From positions 178,529-241,872 of the forward strand of contig DULN01000002.1 of NCBI GenBank assembly GCA_012840355.1: 63,344 nt of DNA, in the 5' to 3' direction. The DNA is from Clostridiales bacterium (GTDB taxonomy: Bacteria; Bacillota; Clostridia; Oscillospirales; CAG-272). A program made the translations under genes and the position numbers. The notes beneath the pieces are model-generated. The model was not told where the DNA came from. It saw only the letters and a list, made by a program, of their open reading frames with translations, and did not search any database. Below are positions 57,488 through 63,344 of this stretch, one piece after another (the first letter of the stretch is position 1; every line of letters begins with the position of its first letter).

Positions 57488-58945
57488 TTAGGCGCGAGGC
57501 GCGGGAAGTACGGAGCGAAGGCGGTAAAGTTCCGCATTTTTTATGCTTGCGCCGCGAGCCGAGATATCTTCGCAGCTATACTCAATATAAGCGGAGCCGC
57601 TCGGTACGCCGCCAACCCAGTAGCGGCCAAAGTCGGGCAAATAAAGCTCCCAGCCATTTCTGTCAAGTATTACCTCAACGCGATGCGTGCCGTCAAACTG
57701 CAGCGGTATTTCCGAGCCGCAAATATTTAGAGCCGCGCCTGGCGAGCTTACGCTTACGGTAAGCTCGGCATAATAAGCCGCCGCAGGCCCCTCGGTAAAA
57801 AGCTTTTTTATCTCGCGCGCCGGCGAGGCGCAAAGAGTGGGCACGCCGCCCACGGTGCGGAGCTTAAGCTCGGCGGGGAAGGTCATTGACATCGAAAACG
57901 GGCTGTCGTCGAAGTTGTGCCATGCCGTGTTCCACGCGATGCGGATGCGCCGCCCGTCGGGAACTCCGGAAAACGTCTGCGCCGCATAGCTTTCCCGTCC
58001 GCCCGCGAAAAGGCGCTTCGGCGGCCCGTCGGGCACAAACTTCCCGACTTTTATCTCGCCGGTGAAATACCAGTCTGAGGCGCCAGAGAAAACCCATTTT
58101 CGGGATGTTCCGTCAAGCATCATCGGGTAAAAGTCGGGACACTCGGCGTCGCCCGGCAGCGTTATCCGCTGCAGCTCATCCCACTCGAGGAGATTGTCCG
58201 AGCAAAGCAGCGCAAAGTCGTTGCCGTCAAGATAGAGCGCCATAATAAACTTTTCAAGCTCGTCGCACCAAACCACTTTCGGGTCACGGTTGGCGCCGGC
58301 AATATGCCCGACTATGGGGTTGCGCGGGTATTTTTTAAACGTTTTGCCGCCGTCGTCGGAATATGCGAGGCACTGCACAAAAGGCTCGCCCGCCGAGGTG
58401 TAAAACAGCAATATAGGCGGCAAATCGGCTGTTCCAAGCCTGGATGCGTTGCGCTCGTCCAAAATCGCGCTGCCCGAAAATACTGTCCCGAGCTTGTCCG
58501 GGAAAAGCACGTCGCCGTCATATTGCCAGTGCAATAGGTCGACCGATGTGGCATGCCCCCAGTGCATGTTGCCCCACTCGGTGCCGGCGGGATTGTGCTG
58601 GAAAAACATGTGCCAAGTCCCATAGGCGTAAACAAGCCCATTCGGGTCGTTTGTCCAGCCGCGCGGGACGGAGAACCTTACCTGCGGGCGGTATGGCTCG
58701 GTATATGTATCCTCCGGAAGCTCGTCCGCGAATGAAAATTCCGGAACGCTGCCGTTGGACAAGGTGACTTTTATCTCCGCGCCGGCAAACCTCAAGATGT
58801 CAATATATGCGGCATACCGCGGGTTTTTGGGGTCATACTTTACATCAAGCTCATACGGCTCGGCGCCATCGGCATAAATAAATAGTCGCTGAGCCGGAGC
58901 GCCGTTGTTAATCGGCAAAACTAAAAATCTAGATTTTGCAATCAT
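57488..58945 (-). CDS. Glycoside hydrolase family 32 (sucrose/fructan hydrolase)
   Basis: A 485-residue GH32 enzyme with a five-bladed propeller and C-terminal beta sandwich. Nucleophile Asp in GWTNDPNGLVYAYG, RDP-like site in GANRDPKVVWCDEL, and acid/base Glu in DAECPDFYPM. No signal peptide, so it acts inside the cell on sucrose, sucrose-6-phosphate or small fructans. It has its own promoter at 58981-59009 and lies near hprK. Confidence 0.95.
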   Translation of the reverse strand: MIAKSRFLVLPINNGAPAQRLFIYADGAEPYELDVKYDPKNPRYAAYIDILRFAGAEIKVTLSNGSVPEFSFADELPEDTYTEPYRPQVRFSVPRGWTNDPNGLVYAYGTWHMFFQHNPAGTEWGNMHWGHATSVDLLHWQYDGDVLFPDKLGTVFSGSAILDERNASRLGTADLPPILLFYTSAGEPFVQCLAYSDDGGKTFKKYPRNPIVGHIAGANRDPKVVWCDELEKFIMALYLDGNDFALLCSDNLLEWDELQRITLPGDAECPDFYPMMLDGTSRKWVFSGASDWYFTGEIKVGKFVPDGPPKRLFAGGRESYAAQTFSGVPDGRRIRIAWNTAWHNFDDSPFSMSMTFPAELKLRTVGGVPTLCASPAREIKKLFTEGPAAAYYAELTVSVSSPGAALNICGSEIPLQFDGTHRVEVILDRNGWELYLPDFGRYWVGGVPSGSAYIEYSCEDISARGASIKNAELYRLRSVLPAPRA

Positions 58946-58980
58946 AGCGGCCCCCGCTGTGGTGTAAATTTTGCAAAAAT

Positions 58981-59009
58981 ATTATATTCTATCTTTTAGC
59001 ACGTTTCAA
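58981..59009 (-). promoter_or_regulatory. Sigma-A promoter for the GH32 gene
   Basis: Minus strand: -35 TTGAAA (59004-59009), 17-bp spacer, -10 TATAAT (58981-58986). It points into the GH32 gene, about 35 bp upstream of its ATG. Confidence 0.8.
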
Positions 59010-59060
59010 TAGCGGGCTCGATGTTCACAAATGGTTTACATGATTTTTACAAAATATACC

Positions 59061-59089
59061 TTTTCAAACAATCCTAAATGCAATATAAT
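59061..59089 (+). promoter_or_regulatory. Probable sigma-A promoter for perR-rubrerythrin
   Basis: -35 TTTTCA (59061-59066), 17-bp spacer, -10 TATAAT (59084-59089). The AT-rich -10 region could contain half of a PerR box; I see no full palindrome. Confidence 0.5.
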
Positions 59090-59122
59090 TCTATCAGAAA
59101 CAAAGTTCAAGGAGCAGCTAAA

Positions 59123-59545
59123 GTGCCGATACAGAGAAACACAATCCAGCGAGCATTGGTGTTGGATGCGGTAAGGTCACTAAAAAACCATCCAACCACC
59201 GATATGGTATGCGAGTATGTCCGTAGGTATAACCCGGCTATAAGCCGCAGCACAGTATACCGGAACTTGAACCTGCTCTGCGAGGAAGGACACCTTTTGA
59301 GAATCCCGGTGCCGAACGCGGCCGACCATATCGACCACCGGATCGACCCACATTACCATGCGGTTTGCCGCAAATGCGGGCATGTTTTTGACGTGGAGCT
59401 TAAGGAGGGCGGCACGCTTACCGAGGATCCAAGCTGCCTTTGCGACTCGGTGAGTGCAAAAGGGCTGAAGCTCGAGGACTGCTTTGTGTTGTTTTCCGGC
59501 ATTTGCGACGGTTGCGCGGCAAATGAAGCCGAGGCTGGGGAATAA
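59123..59545 (+). CDS. perR: PerR-like Fur family peroxide-response regulator
   Basis: A 140-residue Fur-family repressor. I use the GTG at 59123, with AAGGAG 8 nt upstream; an upstream ATG at 59078 lies in the promoter. Winged helix with SRSTVYRNLNLLCEEG, metal-binding HIDHRIDPHYHAVC, and structural zinc pairs CRKC and CDGC. The Asp in RIDPHYH is the PerR-type regulatory ligand. It precedes rubrerythrin by 72 bp, the usual peroxide-stress pair in anaerobes. Confidence 0.85.
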   Translation: MPIQRNTIQRALVLDAVRSLKNHPTTDMVCEYVRRYNPAISRSTVYRNLNLLCEEGHLLRIPVPNAADHIDHRIDPHYHAVCRKCGHVFDVELKEGGTLTEDPSCLCDSVSAKGLKLEDCFVLFSGICDGCAANEAEAGE

Positions 59546-59617
59546 GCGGTATTGCTGTTCCCAAAGCCTTCTTTAAATCTGCCAATAAAAAAATTCACAT
59601 AAAGGAGAAGATGAGGT

Positions 59618-60169
59618 ATGAGCACTGACGCGAAGAAACTGAAAGGCACTAAGACCGAAGCTAACCTGAAGTCGGCGTTTGCCGGCGAGTCCCAGGCACA
59701 CATGAAGTATACATATTATGCCAGCCAGGCGAAGAAGGACGGCTATGTCCAGATAGCAAAGTATTTTGAGGAGACCGCGGCTAACGAGCGCGAGCACGCG
59801 AAGATTTGGTTTAAGCTGCTCCACGACGGCGTCCCCGCGACCGACGTTAACCTTGAGGACGCAGCCAGCGGCGAAAACTATGAGTGGACCGACATGTACA
59901 AGAAGTTCGCCGAAGAGGCGCGCGAGGAAGGCTTTAACGACATTGCTTTCCTGTTTGAGGCGGTAGCGAAGATCGAAAAAGAACATGAGGAAAGGTACCG
60001 CAAGCTGCTTGAGAACGTAAAAAACGAGCGCGTTTTCAAGCGCGACGATGAAGTAACCTGGCAATGCGCAAACTGCGGGCATATATTTGTAGGCAAAGAA
60101 GCCCCGGCTGTATGCCCTGTTTGCAAGCATCCTATCGACTACTTCAAGCTCAGAGTGATTGATTATTAA
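59618..60169 (+). CDS. rbr: Rubrerythrin
   Basis: A 183-residue peroxide-reducing protein with an N-terminal diiron four-helix domain ([40 protein letters not shown]) and a C-terminal rubredoxin-like domain with [10 protein letters not shown] and [11 protein letters not shown]. All four Cys are present. AAAGGAGAAG lies upstream. A terminator follows. Confidence 0.97.
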   Translation: MSTDAKKLKGTKTEANLKSAFAGESQAHMKYTYYASQAKKDGYVQIAKYFEETAANEREHAKIWFKLLHDGVPATDVNLEDAASGENYEWTDMYKKFAEEAREEGFNDIAFLFEAVAKIEKEHEERYRKLLENVKNERVFKRDDEVTWQCANCGHIFVGKEAPAVCPVCKHPIDYFKLRVIDY

Positions 60170-60187
60170 ATAAAGTAAAATAATCTT

Positions 60188-60223
60188 TCCCGCGGCGCGC
60201 TTATGCGGCTGCGGGATTTTTTT
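60188..60223 (+). terminator. Rho-independent terminator of rubrerythrin
   Basis: TCCCGC-GGCGCGCTTATGCGGCT-GCGGGA followed by TTTTTTTA, 20 bp after the stop. Confidence 0.85.
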
Positions 60224-60335
60224 ATCCCTTCGCGCATTTCCCTTGCGACGCGGAGAACAATATTAGTACGCCATGTGTGACAGTATTAGGCAGGGCTGAC
60301 ACTGCTCTCTTTGGAGAAATATAAAAAATTTATAC

Positions 60336-60364
60336 TTGAAATATTATTTCCAGAGTGATACAAT
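60336..60364 (+). promoter_or_regulatory. Sigma-A promoter for fba
   Basis: -35 TTGAAA (60336-60341), 17-bp spacer, -10 TACAAT (60359-60364). It starts about 40 bp upstream of fba. Confidence 0.75.
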
Positions 60365-60402
60365 AAAACTGATTGTAGAAAAGAAACGCAAGGAGACAAA
60401 AT

Positions 60403-61332
60403 ATGGCTCTTATAACCACAAAAGAACTATTCAAAAAGGCGTATGAGGGCGGATACGCAATCGGCGCCTTTAACATCAATAACATGGAGATAATCCAGGC
60501 TATAACCGAAGCCGCCGCGGAGCTGCGCTCGCCGGTGATACTCCAGGTTTCTGCAGGCGCGCGCAAATATGCAAAGCCCGCATACCTTATGGCGCTGGTT
60601 GAGGCGGCGATGAAAGAGACTGGCATAGACGTCGTGCTCCACCTCGACCATGGCGCCGATTTTGAGATATGCAAAGCCTGTGTAGACAATGGCTTTACTT
60701 CGGTTATGATCGACGGCTCGCATTTGAGCTTTGAGGATAACGTCGCTCTGACTAAGAAGGTCGTCGAGTACGCCCACGCTCACGGAGTGGTCGTTGAGGG
60801 CGAGCTTGGAAGGCTTGCCGGCGTTGAAGACGACGTTAAAGTTGCCGAGAGCGACGCAATTTTTACCGACCCTGCCGAGGCAGAGCGGTTTGTCGAGCTG
60901 ACCGGCGTCGACTCGCTGGCGATAGCGATCGGTACAAGCCACGGCGCGTATAAATTTAAGACCCAGCCGAAGCTGAGATTCGACATTCTCGAAGAGATCG
61001 GCCGCCGGCTGCCCGGCTTCCCGATCGTGCTGCACGGCGCCTCGTCCGTCGTGCCCGAGTATGTCGACGAGATAAACGCCTGCGGCGGCAAGCTCGACGG
61101 CGCGCTCGGCGTGCCCGAAGATATGCTGCGCAAAGCCGCGTCGATGGCTGTGTGCAAGATAAATATCGACTCCGATATAAGGCTTGCGATGACAGCCGCT
61201 ATCCGCCGTGTGCTCAAAAACCAGCCCGAGGTGTTTGACCCTCGCACCTACCTCGGCGAAGCGCGCGAAGAAGTCAAAAAGATGGTTGCGCATAAGATAA
61301 AAAATGTGCTCGGATCGGAGGGCAAGCTATAA
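60403..61332 (+). CDS. fba: Class II fructose-1,6-bisphosphate aldolase
   Basis: A 309-residue zinc aldolase of glycolysis. Motifs: GAFNINNMEIIQAITEAA, zinc-binding HLDHGADFEICK, SVMIDGSHLSFEDN, GELGRLAGVED, LAIAIGTSHGAYKF, and VLHGASSV. The length is normal. AAGGAG precedes the ATG. Together with gap it gives two glycolytic steps in this window. Confidence 0.96.
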   Translation: MALITTKELFKKAYEGGYAIGAFNINNMEIIQAITEAAAELRSPVILQVSAGARKYAKPAYLMALVEAAMKETGIDVVLHLDHGADFEICKACVDNGFTSVMIDGSHLSFEDNVALTKKVVEYAHAHGVVVEGELGRLAGVEDDVKVAESDAIFTDPAEAERFVELTGVDSLAIAIGTSHGAYKFKTQPKLRFDILEEIGRRLPGFPIVLHGASSVVPEYVDEINACGGKLDGALGVPEDMLRKAASMAVCKINIDSDIRLAMTAAIRRVLKNQPEVFDPRTYLGEAREEVKKMVAHKIKNVLGSEGKL

Positions 61333-61404
61333 AATATGCGGCAATCCCGGGGGGCGGCGGCTGCTGTCCCCCTGAAAAGCATTAATCAGTGGGATGCAGT
61401 CGAA

Positions 61405-62142
61405 ATGAAGCAGATTGAGCGTTTTAGGGTCAATTCTCACGATATGGATTTCAACGGCGTTGCGTCGGCCTCGTCGGTGCTGCGCTATCTGCAGGAGACA
61501 GCAAACCTTCAACACTACAGGCATGGTCCGACGACCGACGACTTACGCCGCGAAAATAAAGCTTTTATCGTAAGCAAGCTGACGCTAAACATTTATAGGC
61601 CCCTGCGTTCGTTTGACGAGATAACCGTGGAATCCTGGCTATGCAAGACAAGGGCGATGAGCTTTTTGCGCTGCGGGCGGATATTGCGCGACGGATTGCC
61701 CGTCGCGGAGCTATTCTCGCAATGGGCGCTTGTCGATACCCGCAGCCATCGCCTCTTGCGTGCCGACGATATAAAGCTCGGGTTCGGCTTTGACGAGCCG
61801 CTTGAAATGGAACCCCCGCCGAGGATTTTGATACCGCAAACCGTCACGCTGACACTAGCGGGCGAACATACGGTTTCGTACGCCGAGGTTGACCAGAACA
61901 GACATATGAACAATACCCGTTACCTTGACATGTTTTGCGGCTATATACCCTCTATGGAGAAGAAAATGGTAGTTTCTGCCACGATATCCTACCACTCGGA
62001 AGCGCCGCTTGGTGAAACTGTCAGGGTATACAGGCACTGCAACGAGCTTGACGACATATATTATTTCCGGACATTGCGGGAGGGCGACTCGGTCAACGCC
62101 GAAGCCTTAATAAGGCTTGACGATTTGGATGCGGTAAGGTGA
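61405..62142 (+). CDS. Acyl-ACP thioesterase (FatA/B-like double hotdog)
   Basis: A 245-residue thioesterase that releases fatty acids from acyl carrier protein. First hotdog has RVNSHDMDFNGVASASSVL, second has VDQNRHMNNTRYLDMF with the catalytic Asn-His. I start at the ATG at 61405, as in homologues; the open frame from 61336 crosses a GGGGG/CCCCC hairpin and lacks a recognisable site. It begins about 70 bp after fba, and its end overlaps the next gene by 4 bp. Confidence 0.88.
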   Translation: MKQIERFRVNSHDMDFNGVASASSVLRYLQETANLQHYRHGPTTDDLRRENKAFIVSKLTLNIYRPLRSFDEITVESWLCKTRAMSFLRCGRILRDGLPVAELFSQWALVDTRSHRLLRADDIKLGFGFDEPLEMEPPPRILIPQTVTLTLAGEHTVSYAEVDQNRHMNNTRYLDMFCGYIPSMEKKMVVSATISYHSEAPLGETVRVYRHCNELDDIYYFRTLREGDSVNAEALIRLDDLDAVR

Positions 62143-62771
62143 ACGCGAAAATATCGCATGCGCCCGGGCGCTTTGCGGTGCTCTTGGCTCGCATGCTAAA
62201 ACTGGAGCTTGAGCGCGAGGGCGTCTCGGCGTCGATCTTGGGTGGTGCAAAAGAAGAGGCGGGGCTGCATGACGCCGAAATTTATATATATGTCGACGAC
62301 TTGGGCAACGCCGAGCTGGTAAAGAGGAAACTTGCCGACCCCGACGCTCCGCAGCATACAAAAAAACTATTCCGGTACCCCTTCAGGGTCGACGCGTTTA
62401 TGAAAGCGGCGCTGTTCGGCGGGACGGCTGACAAGGATCAGGACGACGGCGGGGAGCGGCGCGGAGTGGAGCCGAAAATAGTCGCCGACGGCGAGAGCCG
62501 GCATGTGTTTGTCGACGGCGCAGAAATAGCGCTCACCGAGCGCGAGTATAGGCTGTTTTGCTACCTATATGAGCGCAGAGGCAGGCCGGTAAGCCGCGAC
62601 GAGCTAATAAAGAACGTTTGGCGCGGCGAAGCCGGTATAGGGACCAATGTGGTGGAAGTTTACGTCAGCTATCTAAGGCATAAACTTGAAGGTGCAACCG
62701 GAAAACGCCTGATTATAACGCGGCGCGGCAAGGGGTACGAGTTCCGCGCCGAAACGAATCCGAAAACGTAA
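62139..62771 (+). CDS. OmpR/PhoB-type winged-helix protein with degenerate receiver-like N-terminus
   Basis: A 210-residue regulator. Residues ~115-205 form a clear winged-helix DNA-binding domain (VDGAEIALTEREYRLFCYLY, RDELIKNVWRG, NVVEVYVSYLRHKLEG, TRRGKGYEFR). The N-terminal ~95 residues have the outline of a receiver (AEIYIYVDDLG, KLFRYPFRVDAF) but lack the N-terminal acidic pair, so phosphorylation is doubtful. The GTG start overlaps the thioesterase stop (GTGA). No histidine kinase adjoins it. Confidence 0.78.
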   Translation: MNAKISHAPGRFAVLLARMLKLELEREGVSASILGGAKEEAGLHDAEIYIYVDDLGNAELVKRKLADPDAPQHTKKLFRYPFRVDAFMKAALFGGTADKDQDDGGERRGVEPKIVADGESRHVFVDGAEIALTEREYRLFCYLYERRGRPVSRDELIKNVWRGEAGIGTNVVEVYVSYLRHKLEGATGKRLIITRRGKGYEFRAETNPKT

Positions 62772-62806
62772 AAAAAGCCGGCTTTTTGCCGGCGCACGGA
62801 GCGGAT

Positions 62807-63181
62807 ATGTCAACCGTAAAGAAGTTTACATGCATTGTCTGCCCGGTGGGATGCGAGCTTGTGGCAACGCTGACGGACGACGGAAAAACGGTCATAAGCG
62901 TCGAGGGCAACTCCTGCAAGCGCGGGGTGACATACGCGGTCGAGGAGCTGACGGCGCCGAAACGGACGCTGACCTCGACGGTGCGAATTGTCGGAGCTGA
63001 CGACAAGCTTTTGCCGGTGCGTACCAGCCGCCCGATACCAAAAAGCGCGATGTTCGACGCGATGAAAATTATAAAGACCGTTACCGTCAAAGCGCCGGTG
63101 AAAACCGGCGACGTGTTGGTTGCCGATTTTATCGAGCCGGGAACAAGCCTCATAGCGACGAAAACCGTCGATGCCTTGTAA
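62807..63181 (+). CDS. DUF1667 domain-containing protein
   Basis: A 124-residue Cys-containing protein: FTCIVCPVGCELVATL at the N-terminus and EGNSCKRGVTYAVEEL, the four-Cys pattern of DUF1667, then RTLTSTVRIVGADD. In clostridia DUF1667 is usually encoded beside a glpO-like NAD(P)/FAD oxidoreductase and may be its iron-sulfur or zinc partner; no such gene lies within view. The ATG at 62807 has GGAG upstream, within a small GCCGGC hairpin region. Confidence 0.88.
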   Translation: MSTVKKFTCIVCPVGCELVATLTDDGKTVISVEGNSCKRGVTYAVEELTAPKRTLTSTVRIVGADDKLLPVRTSRPIPKSAMFDAMKIIKTVTVKAPVKTGDVLVADFIEPGTSLIATKTVDAL

Positions 63182-63257
63182 AAATGAGCGAGCAAGGCAA
63201 AAAATAAAAACGCTCCCTTAGGAGCGGTCAGATAGGGATTATTAATTCCTGAAAAAT

Positions 63258-63294
63258 TCGGCATAGTCGTAGATTTTCGGCTATGCCGTTTTTT
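63258..63294 (+). terminator. Rho-independent terminator of DUF1667 gene
   Basis: CGGCATAG-14 nt-CTATGCCG followed by TTTTTT. A second hairpin without T-run (CGCTCC/GGAGCG, about 63210-63227) precedes it. Confidence 0.82.
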
Positions 63295-63344
63295 CGTTTA
63301 GTTTGGTAAGTCGATAGCGCCAATGCAGTTATAGAAAATCTGAA

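Overview
The window is a chromosomal segment of a Gram-positive-type bacterium, most likely an uncultured anaerobic member of the class Clostridia. The evidence is the gene set: RNase Y, HPr kinase with a Ser-46 type HPr, CinA, ClpPX behind trigger factor, MurJ, a YfbR-type nucleotidase, rubrerythrin with a PerR-like regulator, a glycyl radical enzyme with its activase, and MsmX-style sugar ABC operons that lack their own ATPase. There are AGGAGG-type ribosome binding sites, sigma-A type promoters with 17-18 bp spacers, and GTG/TTG starts. I see no rRNA, tRNA, CRISPR array, insertion sequence or prophage. Placement below class level is not supported.

Layout. 1-4.1 kb: the end of an ABC exporter, then a leftward MoxR-DUF58-DUF4129-like operon. 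4.4-12.5 kb: housekeeping genes (rny, gap, an SDR, a degenerate amidohydrolase, cinA, upp, yfbR). 12.9-25.6 kb: a large rightward carbohydrate operon with a promoter about 340 nt upstream of its first gene and a terminator at its end. It encodes a very large solute-binding protein with two carbohydrate-binding-like domains, two separate permease pairs, an NHL-TPR-Yip1 membrane protein and a DUF5696 (glycosidase-like) secreted protein. 25.8-31.1 kb: a lone MazF toxin, then a SurA-N-like protein, a glycyl radical activase, an unclassified glycyl radical enzyme and a ThuA-like protein. 31.2-38.9 kb: a GH2 beta-galactosidase coupled to rnhB-yraN, a dipeptidase, thrC, a DUF1540 protein and a phosphoesterase. 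39-42.5 kb: tig-clpP-clpX, where trigger factor carries a poly-(Asp-His) tail. 42.7-52.5 kb: a leftward block of comM, uvrC, HPr, two DUF4330 proteins, an O-antigen-ligase-like protein, murJ, trmD and rimM. 52.7-55.6 kb: a second MoxR-DUF58-DUF4129-like operon. 55.7-63.3 kb: a lipoprotein, hprK, a GH32 fructosidase, perR, rubrerythrin, fba, an acyl-ACP thioesterase, a winged-helix regulator and a DUF1667 protein.

How it fits together. Several loci point to glycan use: the 12 kb transporter operon, beta-galactosidase, GH32, glycolytic gap and fba, and the HPr/HprK carbon-control pair. The glycyl radical enzyme beside ThuA and beta-galactosidase is the best candidate for undescribed chemistry, because its active-site loop does not match the GCxE signature of the well-known dehydratases and lyases. 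The carbohydrate operon is the best candidate for an undescribed uptake machine: one SBP without a lipobox, four permeases and a membrane-anchored beta-propeller/Yip1 protein. Smaller oddities are a yfbR gene with an excellent promoter and Shine-Dalgarno but no canonical start codon, and an amidohydrolase-fold protein that appears to have lost all its metal ligands.
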